DNA of 64,000 nt from Vigna angularis (taxonomy: Eukaryota; Streptophyta; Magnoliopsida; Fabales; Fabaceae). The first letter of the stretch is position 1; every line of letters begins with the position of its first letter. Location: positions 33,899,631-33,963,630 of the forward strand of contig NC_068971.1 of NCBI RefSeq assembly GCF_016808095.1, read 5' to 3'. The notes under the pieces were generated by a model that searched no databases, was not told the origin of the DNA, and worked only from the letters and a program-made list of their open reading frames with translations. Made by a program: the position numbers and the translations under genes. Positions 11,805-23,325 of the stretch are shown piece after piece.

Positions 11805-13537
11805 ATGGCTGAAGTTTTGACCAAGGCGAGCCTGGTTTCTTCGTGGCATGGTAGTAGTCAACGCCACCATCGAAGAGTATCCATGGTTCCCAATTCTTGT
11901 AGCTTCGTTTCTGACGTTGGAAGGTTCCCTTCTCTCAAGTTAAAGTCTCAGATTCTCAGATCTTGGTCCTCTTCTTCAGAGTTTCAGGGTAAAAAGCTTC
12001 TCTTTCACTTAAATAGAGCAATACCCAACAGGGTCAGTTCGCGGTTGAGAGCTTCGACTGCAACTCAGGTTTGTTATTTGACTACCCCTTGTGGGTTTAA
12101 CTATACCCTTAATTTTAACTTTTTTTCTTTCGAGTAATTAGATCCTTTTTGTTGCCGGGAGTTTCGTTAATTTGCGTGAGATGTTTGTTTCCTAGTTTCT
12201 TGTATTTTAGTTTCTAGTGGGAAGATTTTGTGTTCTTTAGACAGGTTTTCTGGAATTTTCTTGTGGGGATTTTGTAGAAGACCATTAGAGTTATGTTTAT
12301 TTTGTAAATTTTGGGTTTTAAAAGGAAGTGAGATGTTTTATGTTGTTGGCAATTTTGTGAATTTTCTTGAAAAGTTTCGAAATTGCTTGTATTTTATTTT
12401 ATTTTGGGAAGAATTTTGTGTTTCTCTCTTGGGGGCTTCTGGAACTTGTGGGATTTTGCATGACTCTTGCAATTTTTTCTGAGGACTTAAGAACCTTTTT
12501 CATTCTGTTTTAAATCTTGTTAATTTTCCTGCGAACTATTCAAACTATTTATGTATATATTTTTATTTCGGCAAGATTTTATTTTTGTCTCATGGGTTTT
12601 CTGAACCTTTCTTGTGGAATTTTGCAGATGACCCATAGAATAGGTAAAGTTCAGAAATGGTGGGAAAAGGGGCTTCAGCCCAACATGAAAGAGGTGACTT
12701 CCGCCCAAGATCTTGTAGAATCACTGTTAAGCGCAGGGGACAAGTTGGTGGTGGTTGATTTCTTCTCTCCTGGTTGTGGTGGCTGCAGAGCCCTTCACCC
12801 TAAGGTATTCTTCGTCCCCTTGATCCAATTCAAAGATCAACTCCCATGACATTGTTTTATTTCATACTCTATTAATTTGTGTTGTTGTTCTGATGTTCCT
12901 TGGGTTATGGTATGACAGATATGTCAACTGGCAGAGATGAATCCTGATGTTCAATTCCTTCAGGTAAACTATGAGGAGCAGAAGTCCATGTGTTATAGCC
13001 TCAATGTCCATGTTCTTCCCTTCTTCCGCTTCTATAGAGGTGCTGAAGGTCGATTATGTAGCTTTAGCTGCACCAATGCCACGGTTAGTATACATGCTAT
13101 GTCAATTTTATTTCATATTATTATGCCTAATTTGGTTAATTCATATAATGCGTGTTTAAAATTGCGTGGCACAGCTATGTTTTCTGTTCTGTTTTGGCAT
13201 TCAACTATTTGTTCATTGTTAAATGATTTATGATTTAGTAACACCGTTGAATTTGATCTAATTGCAGATCAAGAAGTTTAAAGATGCATTGGCCAAACAC
13301 TCCTCATATAGATGCAGCTTGGGCCCAACCAAAGGGTTAGAGGAGAAAGAGCTCCTTGCTCTTGCTGCCAACAAAGATCTTTCGTTCACCTTCTCACCAA
13401 ATCCCTTACAACCTGAACATGCAGATGAAGACATGGCTACTGCTTCCACTCCTGTTCTTAGTTCAGAATCTCTTCATTCATTGACTCTCATTTCTGAGGT
13501 CTCCAGAGAGAAAACCTTAGCCACTGCTGGGAGATGA
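11805..13537 (+). CDS. ACHT: Atypical Cys/His-rich thioredoxin, chloroplastic (ACHT / thioredoxin-like 1 type)
   Basis: Plastid thiol-disulfide oxidoreductase. Family members transfer oxidising or reducing equivalents between 2-Cys peroxiredoxin and targets such as ADP-glucose pyrophosphorylase. Four exons join in phase 0 at GT-AG sites: 11805-12068, 12628-12804, 12919-13083 and 13268-13537, giving 291 residues. Residues 1-88 (exon 1) are Ser/Arg-rich with few acids, as in a chloroplast transit peptide. The mature part begins at GKVQKWWEKGLQPNM. The thioredoxin fold carries VVVDFFSPGCGGCRALHPK with redox cysteines about C138 and C141 (C-G-G-C in place of C-G-P-C, typical of ACHT) and the cis-proline in VHVLPFF at about P181. 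The conserved C-terminal LGPTKGLEEKELLALAANK follows, then a variable Ser/Thr tail. The start is the first ATG after a CT-rich leader. The gene looks intact; which ACHT paralogue it is (1, 2 or 4-like) I cannot settle by eye. Confidence 0.95.
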
Positions 13538-13800
13538 TGTGGTCAGTTTGCAAGCCAAACTCATCATCTCCCTTGTACAGTGTATAAGTTTGTTTTGGTG
13601 CAATATTTGTGAGAATGAAGATATCATTGCAGAAAAAGTCTAGTGTGAGAGTGTATGCATTGGGCATGTCTTTTTGGATCCATGCCTTGCTAGGATTAGG
13701 CGAGATAGAAGTTGTGGAATTAGTTGTTACCCTTTTCTGTGTGAGGAGGAATCATTTCCTATTGTTGTAAAAAGGAATGTCATTATATTCATCAATGGAA
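13538..13800 (+). other. 3' UTR of the thioredoxin gene
   Basis: Sequence after the stop codon stays free of other coding signal and is U-rich, ending near 'ttcatcaatggaaag' followed by a T-tract at about 13808. The poly(A) site is not determinable by eye; the limit is an estimate. Confidence 0.4.
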
Positions 13801-13809
13801 AGTTTGTTT

Positions 13810-14907
13810 TTTTTTTTTTCTGAAACTACTTGTAATATTTAATAATTTCCCTAGTTCTATAATTTTCTAGATCCTGAAGTAGGAGGTAGTAGTGATGCCA
13901 AGTGCATGTTGGGGATACCAGGTATTGTGGTTCTGACTGAGATCACGTTTTGATTTGAGAATTTGTGGTTGTGTTTCTTTTACCACAGAAGGAAATGAGG
14001 TGGGCTGTTTCTGTTCTCATCCTTGGTTTGTAGTTGAAAAGGGATACTAATTTTACAAGGAGTAACTATAATTGAGTTAGGCATAGAAGGGTATAATTTA
14101 AATTAAATACATACAATATCATTTTATATTTTTAACTAACTATAACATAAAAGTCATCATTTTCTACGTTTGGGTAGAATATGTTAACATGAATTATTTA
14201 TAACATATAGTAATGGATGACCCTTTCTATAAAAAAATCAGAAGTAACAAATAGAAATATCATGAGTTAGTTTTTAAGTTATAAAAACAATTTGAAAAAA
14301 ACAAACTCAGTATACAAATCAGCAAAAAGAAAGCATTTTCTGTAGCTTATATTAGCACAGTTTTATCACTGGAGACAAATATATATTCCAAATTGTTTAT
14401 CTAAATGTAGATTCCAGAAACTTTTTCAAAAAAAGTAGAACATCAGGTAGAGAAGCATGCCATTTGTGAACTTGTGCATGGTGCCAGAACTCATTTGTGT
14501 GGGTTGGGAAATATTTAGGCAAATGAAAACAAAATGGTTGTTTGATATTTGGATCCGTGACGTAAAACCTGAAAAAGGAAGAAAATTACAACAAACATCC
14601 ACATGCCTACGTCCTGCTCCACCCCTTTTTATATTTCCTTTTCTTTTATACAATAATTTCATTTCATAATATAAAAATTCTTTTTTCTCAATATAATATT
14701 ACTTCCATTACCTTTCTCATTAATTTTTATTTTTATTTTTGAAGTATACGAGTTTGTCTCTTTTTATGTTTATACTTTTGTAATGCTCAACTAGTCAAGA
14801 GTATTTTCAATCCATTTAAAATATAAACAACTAAATAAAATTTTATTTGGCATAAGAAATCAAGTTGAATCTAACCAAAGATAAAGAATTACAATGATAA
14901 TTTATTA

Positions 14908-14946
<39 letters not shown>

Positions 14947-15830
14947 AGACAAGGCAGTATTAGTTGTGTTTTAATTAATGTTATAAAAATCAAACTACTT
15001 ATTAACTCGATGATGATATCAGTGCGTCAATAGTCAACTGATGAGTCGAATCCAGCTATTTTTTTTTATTTTAATAGATTTCCATTTCACTATTAATAAT
15101 AATCAAATTATATTCTTTAATTTTTTAATTCATATTAATGATTGTGATTTAATGATTTTTTTAAAATTTTAATAAAAAATAAATCATTTAATAAAATAAA
15201 TTTATTACTCTGTCAAAAATAATTTTTAAATTTAAAACCTATTATAGCGGCAACTTTTAGTTATAAAATATAAAAACGGCCAGAGATTGTAAATTTTAAT
15301 AGTATTAAATCAATTTGGACATAATTTTGAAATACTTATCAATATTATTAGTAGTGATTAATAAATAAATTAATTCTTAATTTATTATGCTGTACAATTC
15401 AAGTATACCTAAATGTATTGCTTTGTTTTAAAATTAATTGCATAGTATATGTGAATCGTTTTCTCTTTCACTCATTTTTAATACAATTTTTTAATGGTTG
15501 TAAATATCATAATAGTATTAAATTTAGATTGAATCTATGTCTGAGATTACAGATATTATAATTTAATGAGAAATAAAAGGAAGAACAACTTAAAACTTAT
15601 TGAAATTGAGAATTGATTACAAAATAACAATTAAAAGGAAAAAAATCAAAATCTGAAATGAAGATATAATATATTTGAGATAAAATAGAAAATAATTTTT
15701 TTATGGTTGAGTTTCACGTCAAGTTTTCTACTAACTTAAAATTTTTATTTTTAAGACTGTATAGTTATCTTTTAAAATGAATTAATTTAAGATAATTTGC
15801 ATCATTTCTTAGAACTTGTACATTCATCTC

Positions 15831-15865
<35 letters not shown>

Positions 15866-16300
15866 CACAACAAGTGCATATACACACCTCACACATTATT
15901 ATATGACTATGATGTTGATATAACTGGTGAGAACATGTTTACTAATAGATTGGTATGTGTGGGAGGAAAAAATATAATAGTTATTGGTTGACATTTTATC
16001 GATTTCATTTAAATGTAAAGGTTTGCATCCATGTGACAAGATAATAATACTAAACACATAACATAAAAAAGTAATAGTTGACATTGATTGGTAGAAAATG
16101 AAATATGGAAAAAAAAAAACAACGCAAGATAAGTAAACGAGATCAAAGAGAGAAAATATGATGATATTTATAGGAATGGAAGAAAAACAATCTTAGAATA
16201 TGAAGGAAACTTCATCATCTTAATAAATCTATGAATAATTACTTGATTCCTAAAAACTTAAAATAAGACTCTGAGTTGACTCTTACTAAAATTTTCTCTC
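13810..16300. other. Intergenic AT-rich region with microsatellites
   Basis: No gene seen. It holds a compound (TA)n(TG)n microsatellite at about 14908-14946 and an (AT)n run at about 15833-15862. Short frames here have no recognisable domains; one at 15797 arises partly from the (AT)n run. Confidence 0.5.
14908..14946. repeat. Compound microsatellite (TA)n(TG)n
   Basis: A run of about eleven TA units passes directly into about nine TG units. Useful mainly as a polymorphic marker. Confidence 0.9.
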
Positions 16301-16303
16301 AAA

Positions 16304-17845
16304 CACTACAAAAGTAAAAATGCAATTTAGTGGTCGAAATAATATCGTATTAATAGTAAAAAGTTTGTTCGCTAAAATATAATTAATATGGTTATTAACA
16401 ACCGCAAATTTGTGGTGACGTAATGTTTTAGTCACCGAATCAACGACTAAAATTGTTTGGTCCCTAAATGTAATATTTTAACGGTTTAATGTGAAATCTG
16501 AGGTTTCATGGCAGCGCTTTCTCTGCAATTGAAATCTGAGGAAAATTGGTAATGGTTTTTCCTTTTTTCTTTTTGGTTTTTGAAAATTTCTTTTCACTTT
16601 CCATTTTCCCTTTGCCCATTTTGATGTTTGCTTCTATGAAGAGATTTATTCTTATACGTTGCGTCGTGGGTTCTTCGCTTGTTCCCAGTTGTATCACAGG
16701 TTTCGATGTCGGCTTTCATGGTGTCCACGAACCCAGGGGCACGTCGGAGGTCGGTGCTCGCTGCCGAGAGGAAAACCTCCACCAGCATAGAGCTCCTCAC
16801 CAACGACATCGTCGCCTCCCCGGTAGTCGCGACTTCCGGCGAAGGTGCCATGGGCGCCGGGCACGACCTTAGCCACCACAAACCCTAATACGAAGCTCCA
16901 TGAGCGTCGGACACTCATTTTTGTTCGATTGGATATTGGTGTTTGTTTACACACCTTTTGCAACGCCGATATTTTTTTCTTTATTTTTTTTTTTCGTTTC
17001 GTTTTGTAAGTTTGGTTTCGATGGAAGAACTTTATACGATCTCTGACTTTGTATCGCTGAATGATCGTGTATGCTATTTTGGAAATTAGCATGATTGTTT
17101 AACTGTTCGTAGATTGTTGTTATCGTGTGGTAACACTGATCTAGGCATGATTTGGGGCTTTTGATAATGAATTGATTTTCTGATATTTTGGTATCAACTA
17201 GAAATTTGCAATAAGAAACAGGTTTTCTTCCAGTTGAGGACTTTGATTGTACAAAAATGAGAGTGCCCGACGCTCATGTGCCCAAGTGGGTGGAATGTTC
17301 TTATGAAGTAGTATGAGAGTTTGCAGGCAAAAGAGCCATCTAAGCTGAGGAGCCTGTGCTATCTACCTAGACATAACTAGAAGTAGAAGTTTAGCATGAA
17401 TGATTCCATTTGAGAGTGTTAAAAACATAGTTATGAGAGTGCCAACTTTTGTGTCTGGTCTTCCAGCTTCATGATGAAGATATAATCAATGTTAGCATAT
17501 TTGAAAGGAGCTGCCTTTAATTTTAGAGAAAGGAGCTGTTTTTAATTTCTTTTTCCCAATTTACCATCAATCTTTTAATTCAGAAATTACAAAATACACA
17601 TCATAATTATGTATAAACTGCCACATCATCTAAAACAATACCCTCAGCATGTCACATAACACCAATTTAAACGTTGTATGTCTAATTTGACGGAAGGTCT
17701 TTATTTGTTTCAATTTTACAAAAATAAAGACTCAATTGAGACGACGAACAAGAAAGGGACCTATTTGAAATTCTGAACGAAAATAGAAACTTAAGGAGAC
17801 ATTAAACCTATTTTAACCATTGAGTTAGCGACAGAAAATGTTTGG
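16304..17845. mobile_element. Composite DNA-transposon remnant with GC-rich gene-like patch
   Basis: 'cactacaaaagtaaaaatg' at about 16305 looks like a CACTA-type terminus. It is followed by subterminal-looking pieces ('tggtcgaaata', 'agtcaccgaatcaacgacta', 'ttgtttggtccctaaatg') to 16480. Similar sequence ('gttagcgacagaaaatgtttggt') resumes at 17825, as if something were inserted between. The interior holds a GC-rich patch (16680-16890) and, at its right, sequence of a legume MULE-like family ('gacctatttgaaattctgaac' at 17759, 'attaaacctattttaacc' at 17802). I could not see the opposite CACTA terminus, so this is a tentative reconstruction. Confidence 0.35.
16679..16888 (+). pseudogene. Unrecognised gene-like fragment in a transposon remnant
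   Basis: A 69-codon open stretch in a GC-rich island that contrasts with its AT-rich surroundings. Composition looks protein-like (NPGARRRSVLAAERKTSTSI, then a Gly/Ala-rich run ending HDLSHHKP). I do not recognise the family. It lies between transposon-like ends, so the likeliest reading is a captured exon piece. The antisense frame is also open, so even the coding strand is uncertain. Confidence 0.3.
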
Positions 17846-18371
17846 TTAATAAATTCACAAACATATACCTTTTTTTATAAATATGTATTTATCACCTATG
17901 GTTGATTTTTCTTCAATTTTTTCTTAACATATTTTATTTTAAATTATATGATTAATAACATCAAATGTTAGATTTATAACAAATTTAATAATTTTTTATT
18001 TTAAAATAAAAATTAATATTTAGTTAGATTAAATTAACAGTACAATAAACTTTAGATTAATATTTAATAAAAATTATAATTAATTAAATTATTTACTTTT
18101 ACAATTAGTTGCTAGTTACATTTTTACGTAAAAAATAAAAATTGATATTTAATTAGATTAAATCAATCGATGATAAATTTTATATTAGTATTTAATATAA
18201 ATTATAATTATTTAAATAGTTTATTTTTTTAATTTGTTGCTCGTTAAGAAAAACCAACTACTTAAAAGTAATTAAGAATTTCTGTTCCTAAATTTGATCG
18301 AAATATTAATAAGGTAAACTCTAAAAATGAGAGTCTGAATAAAATTTAAAACTTTTTGCAATAGGCTAGAT
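17846..18371. other. AT-rich non-coding spacer
   Basis: No coding signal. Two partly similar AT-rich segments (about 17990-18120 and 18130-18240, sharing 'ttagattaaattaa' and 'ataaattataattatttaaat'-like pieces) suggest an old local duplication. Confidence 0.35.
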
Positions 18372-18497
18372 TGATTAGAAAAAATTGACTGATACAATTT
18401 AATTGTGTAAAAACTGCATAATTTATTCAGATATTGAAATTTTTTTATAAACTTTTACAAAAACAAACTAACTAACAAATTATGTGCACAATGGACA
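18372..18497 (-). repeat. 3' LTR of the 18.4-22.5 kb copia element
   Basis: Partner of 22425-22549, in the same orientation. It lies beyond the decayed RNase H region (about 18750-18600). No good polypurine tract is visible next to it. Confidence 0.65.
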
Positions 18498-18599
18498 AAA
18501 GGATATCACTCCTAAGACTTATTCCTTCTTATAAATAAGGGCAGTTATTTAACACATAATAAAGCATAAAAAAATAGTTAACAATTCCTGAATTAAGCT

Positions 18600-21250
18600 T
18601 TCAACTTATTTTAGTAGCTTCAAACACCCTAAGCATACCTCTTATTTTCTCAAATTGATCTCAGTAGCTTATGTTTTTCCTATTCCAAGATGTTCTAAAA
18701 TCCTTTTAAGCCAAATACATTGACATGCATAAAATGATGCAGCAATATATTCAACCTCGGTGACATATAGACTTACTATAGGTTATTTCTTCGAATCCCA
18801 CGATACAACTGATGTTCCTATCATGAAAACTACCCTAGATGTGCTTCTCTTATCATCTGAATCTCTTGCATAATTGTTGTCACTATAGTCAGTAAAATTC
18901 ATTTTTCTTCCTTTTTTATAGAAAAGACCATATTCAATTGTGTCCTTAAGATATCCGAGTAGTTGTTAAACTGCAAAACCAATTAGATTCCTTGGAATTG
19001 GTCATGTATCTACTGATTAAGCTTGTTCCAAACATTAATCTTGTTCCCTCATAATCTCTAGATAACATGGTTCCTAATACCATGGGATTACACATAGAAT
19101 TGTTGTCTAACATATTGAATCGATGTAGTATGTCACGTGCATACCTTTATTGGCAAATGAAGATGTCTGCTTCATTTTGTATAACATATATTCCCAAAAT
19201 GTATCGCATCCTTTCGAAATTTGTCATATCAAATTCCATTTGCATTAATTGTTTGAACTCTTCACAGATATCTTTGCTATTTCCAGTAAAGATTAGATCG
19301 TCCACATACAAATTGACTATCAAGATACTGCTTCTAACCTTTTTTGTGAAAAGAATGTGTTCACTAGCACAACGATCAAATTTCTCTCTAACAAAATATG
19401 CTTCAATTTTACTACACCAAGCTCGTGGATCCTGTTTGAGCCCTTATAAAGATTTCTGAAGTTTGTAAACATAGCTTTCTCTACCTCTTTCAATAAAGTC
19501 AATGGTTTGTTGAACATAAATCTCTTCTGTAATTTCACCGTGTAAGAATGCACTCTTTACATCGAGTTGGAAAATTCCTATGCATTTTGAGGAACCACAA
19601 CTAGCAATACCCTCACAATGTAAAGTCTTACAATAGGAGGGAAAACTTCTGTGTAGTTGGCCACTGACCTGACTTTTTATTTTTCTACTTGTCCTCCTTC
19701 ATTAAGCTTTGTTTTGAAGACCCATTAAACTCCTATGGGTATCACTCCGTTAGGTGGGTCAATTAGTTTCCACGTGTCATTCTTCTCAATGGCTTTCATC
19801 TTTGCATTCATAACTTCCCTTCATTTCTAAATTGCATTTGCTTCTTCAAAAGTGTAAGGATCCTCAAAGTCGGTTGTAACCATTGTTAGTAGATTCTCTT
19901 CTTCTACAAACAAACTAGTTTCATAATCTATTAACCAAGTAGCTTGCCTCTGTGTTCTCGTTACCTTCCCTTCATTTGGAGGGTAAATGTATTCTGAATC
20001 TAGATCTGGTCTAACTACTTTTGTTTCTGTATTATTTATGCTATCTTCAGTTGTTATATTTTGAGGTGTTGTTTCTTCACTTTCGTCTTCATCTTGGTCT
20101 TCCGCATCAAACATGGTAACTGTACTTTCTGTTTTTCTTTCATCCCAATTTCAATGCTTATCTTCTTCGAAAACCACATCCCTACTTACAATTACCTTCT
20201 TTGTAATGGGATCAAAAAGTGTTTAACCTTTTGTATCACCAGTCACGCTTAAAAGAACACATTGTTGGCTCTTGTCATCTAATTTGCTTCGTCGTTGATA
20301 TGGAACATAGACATGTGAAATGCATCAAAATATGCGAAAATAATCTACATGCAGTTTGATTCCACTTCATACCTCTTTTGGTGTCTTGTGTTCAACTGCA
20401 ATTGTGGGACTCTTGTTCTGACCAAGAAGACACCATTTTACTGCCTCGGGCCAGAAATTCTTGGGAACTTGTTTTTCATGAAGCACAACTCTTACCGCAT
20501 TCATAATGATTCGGTTCTTATGTTATGCAATTCCATTTTGTTGAGGAGTATAAGCAGCTGTGAGTTGTCTAGAAATGCCTTGATGGACACAACAATTCTG
20601 AGAATGTTTTAGATGTGAATTCCCCTCCTCAGTCAATCCTTAGACAGGAAATGTGAGCTTCAGCTTCTCTTTTGACACACATTTTGAAACTTTTAAATGC
20701 ATTTAATGTCTCAAATTTTTAATGCAAAAAGTTAAATCCATGCTTTTCATGAATAATCATCAACAAAACTTAGTATGTACCCTTTTGTCCCTATTTGAGG
20801 TTGGCGAAATGGGAGCACATATATCTACATGGACCAATTGAAGCTTAATTAAAATACGCCAAGAGCTTTGTTTTGGGATGGCGTCTCGATGTTTCTTGCC
20901 TATGAGACAAGTAGTGCATACAACTGTGGACATTTTTAATACGGATAGCCCAATCACCATTTGTCTTTGATCAAGTGTTAAGTCCTTGGAAATTAAGATG
21001 TTTGAATCGTTTATGCCATAGTTGTTTTTCTTTCTCAAAGCAATATTCAACTTGAAAGCATTTGGACTGTTGAGGACACATCAAAGCTAATAAGTACAAC
21101 ATATGATTTCCTCTCATGGTGGTAAGGATGATTAACCCTCTGTTTGGATGAATGATTTTGAATGATCCATCTTGAATCAAAATCATAAGACCTTTCTCTT
21201 GTAATTGTCTAAGACTCAAAAAATTGGTTTTAAGTTGTGGAACATAGTAG
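18600..21250 (-). pseudogene. copia pol remnant (integrase, reverse transcriptase, RNase H)
   Basis: The gag-pre-integrase zinc motif shows as WHKRFKHLNFQGLNT (near 21000) with CTTC at about 20900. HVDICAPI carries the first integrase Asp (about 20830). The integrase-RT linker is an acidic stretch ending RTQRQATWLIDYETS..YTFEEANAI (20114-19827). Reverse transcriptase shows MHSYTVKLQKRF..KPLTLLKE (19553 onwards) and the catalytic LYVDDLIFTGN with YVDD at 19297-19308. It continues as MTNFERMRYILGIYV and FNMLDNNSMCNPM (about 19230-19060), then scraps of RNase H. Frames change several times. Confidence 0.85.
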
Positions 21251-21479
21251 ACATCTAAGATGACATGAGCAAAGCCAATTAATTGGACTCAAATGATTCC
21301 TTTAGCAGTCACTTCTAAAGTAGTATCATTACCAAGCTTGACGGTTTTATGGAATCATTCCTCATGTATTTCAGTGAACTAGAGTCTATTACCGATCATA
21401 TGATTGTTACATCTTGAATTGAGAAACCAATCCCCTATTTGTACCGAGTGCATCACCTATTCATATGCAACTAACAAGA

Positions 21480-22309
21480 TTTCATCCTTAATTTTTGTTG
21501 CTTAAAATGTCGCATAATGAGCTTGCCTCATTTCTCCAAGACATTCGTATTGGAAGTGACTCAGCTTGTGGCATTGAAAGCACTCAATGAGTGCTTTATT
21601 AAAAGGTTGTCGTCCATGTCCTTTATCTCGTCCTCGACCTCGGCCACGACCACCACTATTTTCCTGATCATCCTGTGTGATTTGTAGTATTTATTCTTCT
21701 AGTTGAGAATTTTGCATTCTTTATTCATGCACTAGCAAACTCTCTTGAAGTTCATTAAGACTCAAGGTGCTTAGGTCATTAGATTCCTCAATGGAGCATA
21801 TCACATAGTTGAATTTTGAGGTTAAAGACCTGAGAATCTTATTAACTAATGTGTTGGAATCCATTGATTCACCGTCGAATATCATTTTGTTTACAACATT
21901 GAGTGTACGGTAGCTATTAATTTTCTCACCTTGTTTCATTTTTAAAAGCTCAAACTCACGTCGAAGGGCCTAGAGTTGAGCACATTTAACCCTTGTTGTA
22001 GCTTGATACTTCTGTTGCATGGACCTCCATATTTCCTGGGAGGTATTTTTGTCCAACATTGTTTCTAGTATTTATCGATCAATTGCTTGGAACAAGAAAT
22101 TCTTCACCTTTAGATCCTTAAGATGTGTGTCTGCTACAACTTTCCTTTGAGCCTCAGTTGGTGTCGAATTCAGCGCTAGAGTTTTGTTTTCCACAAGTTG
22201 TCATAGTTCTTTGCTACTTAAGAAATTTTCCACGGTCATGGACTAGAAGTCGTAGTACCCATCGAACCGTGGGATAATTGGTTGAACGAATTTTTTTGAG
22301 GTAGACATG
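21480..22309 (-). pseudogene. copia gag (UBN2-type) with CCHC zinc knuckle, interrupted
   Basis: Capsid-like polyprotein part. From the ATG at 22309 the reading MSTSKKFVQPIIPRFDGYYD.. is followed by stops. LKDLKVKNFLFQAID and TSQEIWRSMQQKYQATTRVK are diagnostic of plant copia gag. An uninterrupted 72-codon piece lies at 21939-21721 (LRSLTSKFNYVICSIEES). The nucleic-acid-binding knuckle CFQCHKLSHFQYEC (CX2CX4HX4C, all four ligands present) is encoded at 21541-21582, just after an Arg/Gly-rich stretch. At least four stop codons break the frame. Confidence 0.82.
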
Positions 22310-22424
22310 GAATCGCACTTTGTGTCTTTGATCTAAACGCTTTCTTCACACTATCTTCTCATCGTGTATCACACTCTTTGTTCACTTTATATCGGGCCCC
22401 TTGTGGAGCTCTAATACCAATTAA

Positions 22425-22549
22425 TGAGACTTAGAGAACTAATTGATGCAATTTAATTGTGTAGAAACTGCATAATTTATTTAGATACTAAAACGAATTT
22501 ATAAGCCTTTACAAAAAGAAACTGACTAACAACTTATGTGCATAATGGA
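22425..22549 (-). repeat. 5' LTR of the 18.4-22.5 kb copia element
   Basis: Matches 18372-18497 along its length with several substitutions. It lies immediately outside the primer binding site, which fixes it as the 5' LTR of a - strand element. The inner boundary 'tgagactta' gives the expected TG/CA-type end. Confidence 0.7.
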
Positions 22550-22569
22550 TGAAAAGTTTTTAATTTTTC

Positions 22570-23322
22570 ACTATTTCTTGATGGTATCAAAAGTTGCTTT
22601 TTTTTAACTTAACTAATTACATGTGGCATCCTAAAATTGTGTGTTACAAGTATAACCAAGCCAAATACTAAAATCGATGCACATAAGCCTACATGGTCAT
22701 CGTACCCTATTGTAGTGTCATGAACTCAACTTCTCGTTCAAACATAGAATTGTCCAGAAAATACTTCTCCATAAATCTTATCCTAAAATTTACCTAGTTG
22801 ATGGCCTCATCAAGACCCTTCATGAGTTGTTGCATACCACCCTACCAATACTCAACTTCACCCATTAGCAGAAAAGATACATAAGTAAGCTTCTATTCTT
22901 CGAGACATGCAATCACCTTGAACATATTCTCATTCTCTCTAATACATGTGTTTACTTCGTTAGGAGTAACCTTCCCTTTAAACTTGGATGGATTGTTTCT
23001 CATAAAATCATTCAAACTAGCATGATTCTGAGGAACCTAAGTGACATGTTGTTGTTGCATCACATTTACCATTCATTCGATGGCCTAAGCGATCTCTTCA
23101 ACAAAAAAGGTTAGGTTTAGGGTGCTAGGTCTATGTGTCATGCTTTACCATACATATCAAATTCAAAATAAATTAAATATAATTTAACATACCAAATACA
23201 ACTATACATAACACGAGACTCTTCCAAAAGAGACTCAACAAAAATTCACATCATAACTATAACGAGCTATATAAAACAAAAGCTAAACAAAATGTTTTTC
23301 AAAAAACTTGGCTTTGATACCA
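22570..23322 (-). pseudogene. Ty3/gypsy gag remnant with primer binding site
   Basis: A second retroelement of another superfamily abuts the copia element. The primer binding site TGGTATCAAAGC is the reverse complement of 23311-23322. From the ATG at 23141 the reading MTHRPSTLNLTFFVEEIA leads to a Retrotrans_gag-like core: NPSKFKGKVTPNEVNTCI, then FLLMGEVEYW and NFRIRFMEKYFLDNSMFERE, and finally a YVHRF.YLAWLY piece. Stops occur every 20-40 codons. No gypsy protease or RT follows; the copia element lies where these would be, so nested insertion or deletion is likely. Confidence 0.75.
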
Positions 23323-23325
23323 AAA

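Larger units (their letters stand above)
18372..22549 (-). mobile_element. Ty1/copia retrotransposon with both LTRs, decayed
   Basis: A near full-length copia element read leftwards. Short LTRs of about 125 bp lie at 22425-22549 (5') and 18372-18497 (3'), sharing 'aatttaattgtgta' and 'aactgcataatttatt'. The primer binding site TGGTATTAGAGC is the reverse complement of 22409-22420. Then come gag from the ATG at 22309, zinc knuckle, integrase, reverse transcriptase and RNase H in copia order. Stops and frameshifts interrupt both gag and pol, so it is inactive. LTR divergence looks sizeable, suggesting an old insertion. LTR limits are approximate and I could not confirm a target-site duplication. 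Confidence 0.85.

Noticed and set aside
12228..12482. Frame inside thioredoxin intron 1
   Set aside because: T-rich intron sequence read as Phe/Leu/Cys-rich peptide; flanking splice sites and frame-preserving exons show it is intronic.
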